Shown here in pieces: positions 1 to 9,021 of a stretch of 64,000 nucleotides of DNA. The notes under the pieces are model-generated. The model did no database searches, was not told where the DNA came from, and saw only the letters and a program-made list of their open reading frames with translations. Position numbers and translations under genes: made by a program. The number at the start of each line of letters is the position of its first letter. Position 1 is the stretch's first letter. This stretch comes from Proteiniphilum sp. X52 (GTDB taxonomy: Bacteria; Bacteroidota; Bacteroidia; Bacteroidales; Dysgonomonadaceae): the NCBI RefSeq assembly GCF_003712195.1, contig NZ_RDSD01000015.1, forward strand, positions 1-64,000, in the 5' to 3' direction.

Positions 1-488
1 AAAAAAACCTTTTATTTGGCCCTACAATAAAAAAATTAACCGTTTTAATTTTAAATTTTCCACACCTTTTTTGTGGCGCTTAGGGGTTAACCTTTTTCCC
101 CCCCCCCCCCCCGTTAACATTGGTTAACACAATAATATTGTTATTGGAGTATATCGCATTTACTCCAATAGTGGTTGTGTTCCGATACTTGCGGCACACT
201 ACAGTTTATTTCTCTAAATATACCTTTTTGTTCATTCATCCGCCTCTTTCATTCAATCAACTTTCCACTCTTTTTTCCAAAAAAAAATTTCCAGTCATAC
301 CAGATACTCATTCAAATGAGGTCCTTCGCGATGTCGAACGTTCTTCAGGATTGTTAAAGTGGCGGCTGATTCCAACATTACACGAGGACCTCACTATTTA
401 TCGAAAAGGATATTCAATATTATGGAAGGGAAACGATAACGTTTCTCATACTCTGAATTATTTATTTCTTAACTAAAAAACATGAGAT
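1..488. other. Intergenic stretch with no supported gene
   Basis: This AT-rich leader precedes the first lipoprotein gene. It holds a run of 15 C and several GTTAAC words around it. A frame open from 120 to 476 starts with TTG, has no recognisable domain, and encodes a Phe/Leu/Ile-rich product as expected of random AT-rich DNA, so I do not call it a gene. The stretch may carry the promoter of the downstream operon, but I could not pick out a convincing TAnnTTTG box. Confidence 0.5.
98..112. repeat. Homopolymer tract of 15 C
   Basis: Fifteen consecutive C residues sit in otherwise AT-rich intergenic DNA about 375 bp upstream of the first lipoprotein gene. GTTAAC words lie on both sides (86-91, 113-118 and 123-128). 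Such a tract is prone to slipped-strand length change and to sequencing or assembly error. Its true length is therefore uncertain. Confidence 0.9.
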
Positions 489-911
489 ATGAAAAGAATT
501 CATTCAGGCTATTTAAGTATGATAATTGCTTTATTATTAAATACGACATCATGCGGCAAAAAGTTTGAAGACTGCAATGAGTCGTTGTATTTGAAAAATA
601 ATTCACAATCTTCAATTTATTATGCCACTACATTAAAAGAGGGTTTTCTCAATTATGACCCGTCGAATCCGACGTATGCGCCGGATTATAAAATAGGGGC
701 CGGCCAAACCCAGAAAGTCCGAATAGGCATCACACTTTCATGCTGGGAACAAGTAATAGAAAGTGCTGACGGGTACTTGTATATATATATTTACGACGCT
801 GAGACACTGGAATCTGAAGGTTGGGATAACATAAAAAACAAACCATTGAAAAAATACAATTTAACGGCTAAAAATCTCTCTCAAATGAAGTGGACAGTCG
901 TTTACCCATAA
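489..911 (+). CDS. Small secreted lipoprotein, function unknown
   Basis: A 140-residue protein with a lipoprotein signal: basic start MKR, a hydrophobic stretch, then lipobox NTTSC with Cys22 as the lipidation site. The mature part is rich in Asn, Tyr and Ser, contains two Cys beyond the lipidated one (in EDCNES and LSCWEQ) and ends in a beta-like strand TVVYP. I recognise no catalytic domain. It lies 30 bp before a SusC gene on the same strand, so it may be co-transcribed and end up in the outer membrane, but nothing in the sequence links it to transport. Function not assigned. Confidence 0.75.
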   Translation: MKRIHSGYLSMIIALLLNTTSCGKKFEDCNESLYLKNNSQSSIYYATTLKEGFLNYDPSNPTYAPDYKIGAGQTQKVRIGITLSCWEQVIESADGYLYIYIYDAETLESEGWDNIKNKPLKKYNLTAKNLSQMKWTVVYP

Positions 912-941
912 TAATATCATTCCTTTTAAAAACATTATTGC

Positions 942-3900
942 ATGAACAGAAAAATCAATCTCAAACAAAATCTGAAAAGGATTTACGTATCGGCCCGAAA
1001 ACGAGAGCTATGGGTTTCATTGCTTGTGATAACTCTTTCACTTTCTGCCCAGAATGGTGTGGCAAACTCTTCAGGAATTTCAACAACCCATCTCGAAGCA
1101 CAGCAGCAGAGGAGAGCAATTACCGGTATCGTTTCGGACTCGAATGGAGAACCTCTGCCAGGTGTAACAGTGCGAGTGGTAGGTCGGGAAGGTGGTGTGA
1201 TAACCGATATTGACGGACGATATACTATCAATGCTGCCCCTGAAGAATCGCTGAGGTTCAGTTATGTTGGAATGAGACAGGTTACAACAGTAGTGGGTAA
1301 CCTTACCACCCTTAACATCACCATGCAGGAAGATGCCGAGTTATTGGACGAGGTCACCATTACCGCTTTTGCCACACAAAAAAAAGAGAGCGTAGTCTCT
1401 TCCATAGAGACCATTAATCCAAGAGAACTCAGGATTCCTTCGAGCAACCTTACAACTGCTCTGGCGGGACGATTGGCAGGAGTAATTTCTTACCAGCGAA
1501 GTGGGGAACCGGGCAACGACAACGCGCAGTTCTTTGTACGAGGGGTTACCACTTTCGGTTACGCCAGCAGCCCGCTCATCCTTTTGGATGGCTTTGAAGT
1601 AAGTTCCTCTGATCTGGCACGAGTAGACCCCGATAATATCGAACAATTTGCTGTGTTAAAAGATGCTACCGCGGCCGCTTTATACGGGTCGAAAGGTGCT
1701 AACGGAGTAATCATGGTCACTACAAAAAAGGGAGTGGCAGGGAAACCCAAGATTTCGATTCGTGCCGACGGCCGTTTGTCCGCCCCCACCCAAGTGCTGG
1801 AAACCGTGGACGGTCCTACTTACATGAGATTATACAACGAAGCGCAGTTCAACGACAACCCGTTGCTCGAACCCTATTACAGCGCGCAAAAAATACAGAA
1901 TACCATTGATAATCTGAATGAATACGCCTATCCGAATCTCGACTGGTACGATATCATGTTCAAACCCCATACATTCAATCAGCACTATAACATGAATGTG
2001 AGTGGGGGAGGCTCTGTGGTAAAGTACTACTTATCCGTGTCTTACGACAAGGATACTGGTATTCTTCGGGATAATAAGTTGAATAACTTCAAGAACAATA
2101 TCGACATCGACCGATTCAATATTCTTGCTAATATAAGCATGGACCTTACCTCCACCACTAAGATGGACATCAATATGAATTCCATTTTCGAGAACTTCAC
2201 GGGACCGCTCGATAACACGAATGATATCTTCGCCAGTGTGGTAGCCTCGAATCCGGTGGAGTTTCCTAAATATTACCTGCCCGACGAAAAAACGGCCTAC
2301 GTGAAACACACGCTGTTCGGTTCAGATGCCACCGGTACGATGATCAACCCATATGCGCAAATGGTGCGTGGTTATAAAGACGGTTCTCTGGGGCGGATTA
2401 CCTCACAATTTTCATTGGATCAGGATATGGATGCCATTTTGGAAGGATTGATGGCAAGAGCCAAAATATCCATTAAGAACGACAACCGGTATGAGAATTA
2501 CAGGAGTTACACTCCCTACCTTTATAATATAAAAAGCTATGATGAGTTTAGCGACACTTACGTGCTACAAGAGGTGCGCCGAGGCACCGATGCTCTAAGT
2601 AACCCCACTATCACCCGTGAAGGTGAATTCAAAGTATATATGGAAGGCGGCTTCACTTACGCCAACACGTTAAACGATTTACATGACGTAAGCGGATTGT
2701 TGATCTACACGCAGGAGGAATCAAAAAACACCGGAATCTATCTGCCGCAGGATATGACCATCCAAAGGACGTTACCTCAACGGAACCAAGGATTACGGGC
2801 ACGTGTTAATTATGGATTCAACTCAAAATATCTTGCTGAACTAAGTTTAACCTACACCGGTTCGGAAAAGTTCGACAAATCACACCGCTGGGGGATATTC
2901 CCGGCTTTTGGGGTAGGATATATCGTGTCGAACGAACCGTTTTGGTCTCCACTGGAGAATACCATCTCCAACTTTAAACTGAAATATTCCTGGGGAAAAG
3001 TAGGTAATGACCAGATTGCCGGAGCCGCGGATCGATTCTTTTTCCTCTCCGACATTTCTACCGGAGCAGGCGGATACCGTTGGGGAAGGGATTTCAACAC
3101 CAATTATGGAGGATTCAACATCAACCGTTATGCCAACCCCATGATCACATGGGAAATTGCACAAAAACAGAATATAGGTGTCGAGGTAGACCTGTTCAAG
3201 AACCACGCAGTGAAATTAATCCTGGAATATTTTACAGAAAACCGGAAACAGATCTATCAGGCACGGGCTAATTTGCCTGCAACCATGGGGTTGACCAGTG
3301 CCGTACATGGTAACGTGGGAGAAGTGAAGAGCGGCGGATGGGACGGATCTATCGACGTCAATCATTCGTTTAACAAGGATCTCTGGATTCAAGGACGTTT
3401 CAATTTCACCTTCGCACAGAATGAGTATGTACAAAACGAAGAACCAGAATATCGCTGGCCCTATTTGAGTGACATCGGGTGGCCCATCAATACATGGAAG
3501 GGATACATCGCCGAAAGGTTGTTTATCGATCAGGCCGATGTGAATAATTCGCCTGTACAGGAGTTGGGAAGTGTTCCTCAACCGGGAGACATCAAATACA
3601 AAGACATCAATGGCGACGGAAGGGTAAATTCCGACGACCAAGTGCATATTGGTTATCCGACCGTACCTGAGATCACCTACGGATTCGGATTGTCCGGAGG
3701 TTATAAGAATTTCGATATCTCCTGCTTCTTCCAAGGACAAGACCGGGTCTCCTTCTTTATCGACCCGAATGCAAGAAGATATGATCCCGACCGGTTCGGT
3801 ATAGCACCTTTCGCCGGACATAGAGGAGCTCTTAAAATCATCGCCGAGGATCACTGGAATCCGAATAATCCGGTATCGCATGCTTTCTGGCCGAGATTGT

Positions 3901-4172
3901 CGGCCACCATCAACCAGAACAATAGCGTGCAGAATTCAACCTGGTGGCTCCGCAACGGACGTTTCTTACGGTTAAAAACCGTAGAAGTGGGATACACACT
4001 GCCGGACAAGTGGATCGGATCAATACCTTTCAGCATGGTTCGCCTCTATTTCACCGGACAGAACCTGCTTTCTATTTCCGATTTCAAACTCTGGGATCCG
4101 GAAATGGCAGGAAACGGGTTGGCGTATCCATTGCAGCGCGTGTACAACGTCGGATTAAACATAACTTTTTAA
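942..4172 (+). CDS. SusC/RagA-family TonB-linked outer membrane transporter
   Basis: A 1076-residue TonB-dependent transporter that imports a glycan or peptide ligand delivered by its SusD partner. The N-terminus has an unusually long charged leader before the hydrophobic segment WVSLLVITLSLS. A carboxypeptidase-regulatory-like beta domain follows (ITGIVSDSNGEPLPGVTV ... GRYTI ... YVGM, roughly residues 58-135), then a plug domain (LAGRLAGV, VLKDATAAALYGSKGANGVI, roughly 160-270) and a beta-barrel. It ends with the aromatic residue expected for an outer-membrane barrel (NVGLNITF). The region before the plug (LDEVTITAF) is the likely TonB-box area. The SusD gene follows after 105 bp. Substrate cannot be read from sequence. 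Confidence 0.95.
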   Translation: MNRKINLKQNLKRIYVSARKRELWVSLLVITLSLSAQNGVANSSGISTTHLEAQQQRRAITGIVSDSNGEPLPGVTVRVVGREGGVITDIDGRYTINAAPEESLRFSYVGMRQVTTVVGNLTTLNITMQEDAELLDEVTITAFATQKKESVVSSIETINPRELRIPSSNLTTALAGRLAGVISYQRSGEPGNDNAQFFVRGVTTFGYASSPLILLDGFEVSSSDLARVDPDNIEQFAVLKDATAAALYGSKGANGVIMVTTKKGVAGKPKISIRADGRLSAPTQVLETVDGPTYMRLYNEAQFNDNPLLEPYYSAQKIQNTIDNLNEYAYPNLDWYDIMFKPHTFNQHYNMNVSGGGSVVKYYLSVSYDKDTGILRDNKLNNFKNNIDIDRFNILANISMDLTSTTKMDINMNSIFENFTGPLDNTNDIFASVVASNPVEFPKYYLPDEKTAYVKHTLFGSDATGTMINPYAQMVRGYKDGSLGRITSQFSLDQDMDAILEGLMARAKISIKNDNRYENYRSYTPYLYNIKSYDEFSDTYVLQEVRRGTDALSNPTITREGEFKVYMEGGFTYANTLNDLHDVSGLLIYTQEESKNTGIYLPQDMTIQRTLPQRNQGLRARVNYGFNSKYLAELSLTYTGSEKFDKSHRWGIFPAFGVGYIVSNEPFWSPLENTISNFKLKYSWGKVGNDQIAGAADRFFFLSDISTGAGGYRWGRDFNTNYGGFNINRYANPMITWEIAQKQNIGVEVDLFKNHAVKLILEYFTENRKQIYQARANLPATMGLTSAVHGNVGEVKSGGWDGSIDVNHSFNKDLWIQGRFNFTFAQNEYVQNEEPEYRWPYLSDIGWPINTWKGYIAERLFIDQADVNNSPVQELGSVPQPGDIKYKDINGDGRVNSDDQVHIGYPTVPEITYGFGLSGGYKNFDISCFFQGQDRVSFFIDPNARRYDPDRFGIAPFAGHRGALKIIAEDHWNPNNPVSHAFWPRLSATINQNNSVQNSTWWLRNGRFLRLKTVEVGYTLPDKWIGSIPFSMVRLYFTGQNLLSISDFKLWDPEMAGNGLAYPLQRVYNVGLNITF

Positions 4173-4277
4173 TTATTAAAAGAGTAATCATATGAAACGA
4201 GCATGATAATCATTATCACACAAGATCATGACTAAAGCGAGTTCCATATACCGAAATAAAAAAATAAAATAATCCAT

Positions 4278-6239
4278 ATGAAATCAAAAATAATTGCCAT
4301 AAGCTTTATTCTAATCTTATCCGTCATTCTGACCAATTGTAATTATCTGGACATTATCCCAGATAACACGGTACAAGTGGGCAGCTTGTTCGAAAACCGG
4401 GATAAGGCGCTCAACGCACTATCCACCTGCTACAGATATATGCCGAATTATGAAAAACTTCACTATTCCATGTCCCTTGCCGGCGATGAATGGGTGGGTC
4501 GTCTGGATGCCGACCATGGAGAAAACAGGGAATTGCTGAGAGGGATGCAACTGATGCGTGGGTGGAATAACTCGAACGACCCTATTTTGAATTATTGGGG
4601 AAATGGTGGAGGAGCTACCGGTCTATATCGAGGCATTCGCGTATGTAATATCTTCTTCGAAAACATAGACAATGTCCCGGACCTGACACCCGCTGAGCGT
4701 AACGACTGGATAGCACAGGTAAAGATACTGAAAGCCTATTACCACTACTACCTGCTCAGGCTATACGGCCCGATTGTGATTGCCGACAAAAACCTGGAAC
4801 CGTTCTCTACCATAGAGGAGGTACGGCAGGAAAGACAAACCATTGATTCCTGCTTCAATTACGTGTTGAATCTGATCGATGAAGTCTTATTCGATGAAAA
4901 CGGAATCGCAAGAACAGAACTTGCCATGGAAAGAGAAAGTACTTATTACGGACAAATAGACCAAACCATTGCCCGGGCCATCAAGGCACAGGTACTCCTC
5001 ACCAGGGCAAGCCCTCTGTTCAACGGAAACTCCGAATATTTCAGCAATTTCAGGAATAAAGCAGGTGAAACCTACTTTCCGATGCAATACGATCCTGAAA
5101 AATGGAAGCAGGCGTTGGACGCGATCAAGGAAGCCATCGATTTTGCGGAGGCCCGCGGTAAAAAACTCTATACTTTTGACGGTCAACCCAAGTTCTGGGA
5201 TATAGACAATTTCCAGACATCCGAAATCATCCAGTACTGCTACAACAAACGTTTCAGTATTGTTTCTCCGTGGAACGACGAATTGATCTGGGGATATTCC
5301 GGATTGGATTATGAAGGACAGGGCGGATTTGCACATGCCACTAATATGCGTTCCGTTGCAGAACCTACGACTGCCGGATTTGCATGGCAATGGTTGGGCG
5401 CTGATTACCGGATGACCGAGCTTTTCTATACAAAGAATGGAGTGCCTATTGAAGACGACAAAACATTTGACTATGACAACCGTCGGCAGATAACGACTAT
5501 TCCCAGCGACAACTACCATAAAGGGTATATGCAGGCGGGAGAAAAGACCATTAACCTGCATTTAAACCGGGAACCTCGCTTCTATGCATGGATGGTAGTG
5601 GACAGAAGCATCTGGCGGACCCATGATATAGCCAATGATGTAAAGATGCGTTACAATGAATTTCCTGGGGGAAGAGGGTCACAACATACAACCGACTTCT
5701 ACTGGACAGGTATTGCGGTGAAAAAGCTAGTTCATCCCGAATCGGGCACCGGCCACTGGGCACGTGTGGTAAAATACCCCTATCCTATTATCCGATTGTC
5801 GGACCTCTACTTGATGTATGCCGAAGCATATAACGAGTATCACGGACCAGGAGCACCTGCATACGATTACCTGAACAAAGTGCGGGCCACAAGCGGGCTC
5901 AAACCGATAGAGCAAGTATGGAGTGATGCCAATATAGTAAGGACGCCAGACAAACACCTCACGAAAGAAGGGTTGCGCGACATCATCCAACGGGAGCGCA
6001 TGATCGAATTATCCTTTGAAGGACATCGTTATTTTGATATTTTGCGCTGGAAACAGGCAGACAGGTATTTTTTATCACCTGTCAGGGGATGGAACACCAC
6101 AGGGGTGGATCCGGAACAATTCTATGTGCTAACGACATTACAACCACGCAGATGGCAGACACCCCGCGACTACCTGATGCCCATACCCATTTCAGACTTA
6201 AATAGAAATCCGAATTTAACACAAAATCCGGGATGGTAA
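4278..6239 (+). CDS. SusD/RagB-family nutrient-binding surface lipoprotein
   Basis: A 653-residue partner of the preceding SusC. Signal peptide with lipobox-like LTNCN (Cys21), then the SusD N-terminal region with its helical TPR-like part (AQVKILKAYYHYYLLRLYGPIVI, near residues 155-180) and a C-terminal SusD domain typified by RLSDLYLMYAEAYNE, RERMIELSFEGHRYFDILRW and the closing LMPIPISDLNRNPNLTQNPGW. SusD proteins cap the SusC barrel and bind ligand at the cell surface. At 653 residues it is longer than many SusD homologues (about 500-600). Confidence 0.95.
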   Translation: MKSKIIAISFILILSVILTNCNYLDIIPDNTVQVGSLFENRDKALNALSTCYRYMPNYEKLHYSMSLAGDEWVGRLDADHGENRELLRGMQLMRGWNNSNDPILNYWGNGGGATGLYRGIRVCNIFFENIDNVPDLTPAERNDWIAQVKILKAYYHYYLLRLYGPIVIADKNLEPFSTIEEVRQERQTIDSCFNYVLNLIDEVLFDENGIARTELAMERESTYYGQIDQTIARAIKAQVLLTRASPLFNGNSEYFSNFRNKAGETYFPMQYDPEKWKQALDAIKEAIDFAEARGKKLYTFDGQPKFWDIDNFQTSEIIQYCYNKRFSIVSPWNDELIWGYSGLDYEGQGGFAHATNMRSVAEPTTAGFAWQWLGADYRMTELFYTKNGVPIEDDKTFDYDNRRQITTIPSDNYHKGYMQAGEKTINLHLNREPRFYAWMVVDRSIWRTHDIANDVKMRYNEFPGGRGSQHTTDFYWTGIAVKKLVHPESGTGHWARVVKYPYPIIRLSDLYLMYAEAYNEYHGPGAPAYDYLNKVRATSGLKPIEQVWSDANIVRTPDKHLTKEGLRDIIQRERMIELSFEGHRYFDILRWKQADRYFLSPVRGWNTTGVDPEQFYVLTTLQPRRWQTPRDYLMPIPISDLNRNPNLTQNPGW

Positions 6240-6260
6240 TCTCTTAAATTATACATAATT

Positions 6261-7598
6261 ATGAAACGAATATATTATTTCTATAGCATCATTATTTTAT
6301 TTGCAGCGGTTTTTATCATGAACAGTTGCCAAGATACCGCGGTGGGAGACACTACTCCCCCGGGGCAGGTGACAAACGTGATTTTCACGCCGCAGTACGG
6401 TGGAGGTTACTTCACTTACACCATTCCATCCGATGAGGATTTTCTCTACACCCGGGCAGAATACATTATCGACACCGGTGCGAAAATATCCAAAACCAGT
6501 AGTGTTTATTCAGATACCTTATTTATCGACGGGTTTGGACAAAAAAAGGAATACGATGTGCAGATCTTTTCGGTTGACAGGAATAATAATCAATCGGCCC
6601 CTGTTGTCATGAAAGTAGTGCCTCTTGAACCTACCACACTGGCAGTATTGGAAACCGTTCAGGTACAGCCCGGATTTTCCTCATTGGTGGTTGACTGGGA
6701 AAACGACCAGAAAAAAAATATAACCATTTACGTGAATGTAAAAGTGAGGGAAACGGAAGCCACCAAAATCTATGCTTCCAATCTTGAGAAAGATCGTTTT
6801 ATGATTGATAATCTGAAAGGAGAACCTCATTTAGTGAATGTATTTATCAAGGATACCTATGAAAATCAAACGCAGACTAAAGATTTTGGAGAGATTACCC
6901 CACTGGTCGATGGAGCTATCTCTAAAAAGCAATGGTCTTTTCTTAGGGATAATCTCCTTTACGGTAATAAGTGGGATTATAATAGTGATCCAGATCCCTT
7001 TCAACAAAAACCTCTTCCTGAATATCAAGGAACGTATCGCGACGATAGTTTGAAGAATGCAAGGGAAACCTATTATGAAGGGCGGATAGAAAAATTCTGG
7101 GATAATGAATATGATTACGAACCCAAATTGAATCTGAACTACTTCCATACTGGTCCGCAGTCTTATCCATTTTCATACTTTATTGATATGGGACGTGAAA
7201 TCCAAGGGAGCCGCTTTAAAATATGGCAACGTAATGCCTGGGGTATGCTTTATGGCGGTGAAAATGTGGAAATCTGGGAGATATGGATCAGTGACGATAA
7301 AGATCCGACCGACGGAGTTTTTGAAGGTTGGGAATTGGTGGGAAGGTATCGAATAGCACAACCGGCCAACGTGATTGAGGCTCGTAACGAGGCCCGTGAC
7401 GGACATGAATATTTATTTTATCCCGAGAATCCGCGTTTTACCAAACCCTTCCGTTATTTACGCTATAAAGCTATCAAACAGTATGGAGGAGGAAATTCGG
7501 GATGTACTTCCGAAATCACCATTTTCGGCACGGAAGCCGACGGATCCATTATCGAAGATCCTGAAACATTGACAGGGGTTTTAGAAGGATGGGAATAG
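6261..7598 (+). CDS. SusE/F-position surface lipoprotein (DUF4959/DUF5126/DUF5000 type)
   Basis: A 445-residue lipoprotein whose N-terminus contains FIMNSCQD, with the likely lipidated Cys near residue 23. Domain order is inferred from memory of the family: an N-terminal fibronectin-like DUF4959 region (DTTPPGQVTNV), a middle DUF5126-like beta region and a C-terminal DUF5000 discoidin-like region with YFIDMGREIQGSRFKIWQR and FRYLRYKAIKQYGGGNSGCTS. Proteins of this build sit just after SusD in many Bacteroidales loci and are thought to bind glycan at the surface. It starts 21 bp after SusD, consistent with one operon. Confidence 0.8.
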   Translation: MKRIYYFYSIIILFAAVFIMNSCQDTAVGDTTPPGQVTNVIFTPQYGGGYFTYTIPSDEDFLYTRAEYIIDTGAKISKTSSVYSDTLFIDGFGQKKEYDVQIFSVDRNNNQSAPVVMKVVPLEPTTLAVLETVQVQPGFSSLVVDWENDQKKNITIYVNVKVRETEATKIYASNLEKDRFMIDNLKGEPHLVNVFIKDTYENQTQTKDFGEITPLVDGAISKKQWSFLRDNLLYGNKWDYNSDPDPFQQKPLPEYQGTYRDDSLKNARETYYEGRIEKFWDNEYDYEPKLNLNYFHTGPQSYPFSYFIDMGREIQGSRFKIWQRNAWGMLYGGENVEIWEIWISDDKDPTDGVFEGWELVGRYRIAQPANVIEARNEARDGHEYLFYPENPRFTKPFRYLRYKAIKQYGGGNSGCTSEITIFGTEADGSIIEDPETLTGVLEGWE

Positions 7599-7634
7599 AT
7601 CAACGGTACATTCATTTTCAAATTAATCATACAG

Positions 7635-8789
7635 ATGAAAAAAATAAAATCAATAATAACATTCAGTATTCTCATCGCTTTCGTGGGGAATTACGGATGC
7701 GACAGTATGGAGGATAATTTTAAGCAATATCTCAAAGAATATAACTATTCCGGCAAGATCGACAGTTTGCGCGTTTATCCCGGTTACGAGAGAGTAATAT
7801 TGGCATGGGATAATCCAAAAGATCAAAAATCAAAATCGATCAGGGTTGTATATGGTAGCGACAGCACTGTTATATCGTTTGACACGTTGGTAGATTCCAT
7901 CAGTATTGAAGGATTAACCGCGGGGACCGGTTACGAGTTCATTGTCTACACAATGGATGCTCACAACAACCTGTCTGTGCCGACCTATATTACTGCTTTT
8001 CCTATTTCACAAGCCTTTGTCGAAAGTTTAACACCGCCCATGGTGGTTGTCCAGACAATCGGTCCCGATCAATACATATCGATGATGGGGACCTCAAACG
8101 TGTTGATGAATTTCTCAGGTCATGTTGAATATAGTGTCACCGGGCCGGATGATTTCTCTTTATCAGACGAAATCTACTTACCTGGGTTGGCGGGGAAGAC
8201 TCAAGTTGATATTCCTGTCGCCGACCTTATATCTTTACCGTTCCTACCTAGAGGGGATTATACATTTAATATCAAAGTCTCTGTATGGCCTCTTCAAGGC
8301 AATCTGGTCTCTGTTGACGAAGTATGGCTTTCCAACACTCAGACAATTACGGTAGAACCGGTAAAAATCAATCTGATGACAATTCCCGGAACCGTATCCG
8401 ACCAGCATAACACCGGTGGCGGCGAAGGTATCCAGATGCTGGTCGATGGCAATCCAAACACCAAATACCTGTGCGGAACACAGCTCACATGGATGATGTG
8501 GAAGATGGACCGTGAATTTATTGCCAACACGTATGAACTCACATCGGCAAATGATGCGGACAGCCGAGATCCGAAAGACTGGGTACTGGAAGGGTCAAAC
8601 GACGGAACCAACTGGACGGTACTCGATCAACAATCCGATATCAAGTTTACAACTCGTTTCCAGAAGAAGACATTCCCGTTATCCAATGTGACCCCCTACT
8701 CTCATTACAGGCTAAGGGTTACCGCAAATAACGGATCCAGTATATTCCAATTAGCAGAATGGACACTCTTCTACGATACCAATGAATGA
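7635..8789 (+). CDS. Surface lipoprotein with DUF4998-like and discoidin-like domains
   Basis: A 384-residue lipoprotein with the lipidation site likely the Cys in NYGCDSM. The N-terminal half resembles DUF4998 (KIDSLRVYPGYERVILAWDNP, then YEFIVYTMDAHNNLSVP), a fibronectin-like fold. The C-terminal about 120 residues look like an F5/8 type C (discoidin) module: KDWVLEGSNDGTNW, a Phe/Trp-rich core and HYRLRVTANNGSSIFQLAEW. It is the last gene before a strong terminator, completing a SusC-SusD-lipoprotein-lipoprotein operon. A role in surface binding of the imported glycan is inferred. Confidence 0.8.
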   Translation: MKKIKSIITFSILIAFVGNYGCDSMEDNFKQYLKEYNYSGKIDSLRVYPGYERVILAWDNPKDQKSKSIRVVYGSDSTVISFDTLVDSISIEGLTAGTGYEFIVYTMDAHNNLSVPTYITAFPISQAFVESLTPPMVVVQTIGPDQYISMMGTSNVLMNFSGHVEYSVTGPDDFSLSDEIYLPGLAGKTQVDIPVADLISLPFLPRGDYTFNIKVSVWPLQGNLVSVDEVWLSNTQTITVEPVKINLMTIPGTVSDQHNTGGGEGIQMLVDGNPNTKYLCGTQLTWMMWKMDREFIANTYELTSANDADSRDPKDWVLEGSNDGTNWTVLDQQSDIKFTTRFQKKTFPLSNVTPYSHYRLRVTANNGSSIFQLAEWTLFYDTNE

Positions 8790-8813
8790 AGGGGTAGAGT
8801 AAAACAGACTAAG

Positions 8814-8852
8814 AGTAGGAGAAAAAAAGTAGTTTTCTCCTACTTTTTTTTC
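8814..8852 (+). terminator. Rho-independent terminator after the first Sus locus
   Basis: A hairpin with stem AGTAGGAGAAAA paired to TTTTCTCCTACT around a short AAAGTAG-type loop, followed directly by a run of T. It begins about 25 bp after the stop codon of the discoidin-domain lipoprotein gene, where the operon should end. Confidence 0.9.
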
Positions 8853-8910
8853 AGGGTAGCTTTTTGACACCGGTATTCGAAAATCAATTCTTTCATCCGT
8901 CCCTGCTTTA

Positions 8911-8942
8911 TTTCAATTCATCACCATTTTTTTCTATTTTTG
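8911..8942 (+). promoter_or_regulatory. Candidate promoter of gltX
   Basis: A perfect Bacteroidota -7 box, TATTTTTG (8935-8942), lies 79 bp before the gltX start. Twenty bases upstream is TTTC (8911-8914), one base from the -33 consensus TTTG. Spacing fits; the -33 match is weak. Confidence 0.5.
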
Positions 8943-9021
8943 TAGCTGGAAAGAACAAGGTTTTACTTTCGATGGGATATATCAGGAAATGAACACCTTG
9001 GGAACTTGAATAAAAAAAATT

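Noticed and set aside
120-476. Open frame of 118 codons before the first lipoprotein gene
   Set aside because: It starts with TTG right after the C tract, has no domain, and its composition is that expected of AT-rich noncoding DNA.
3216-3881. 221-codon frame antisense to the first SusC gene
   Set aside because: It lies wholly inside a certain gene on the other strand; the product is a mirror of SusC codon usage with no domain.
4887-5561. 224-codon frame antisense to the first SusD gene
   Set aside because: Shadow of the SusD reading frame; no family features.
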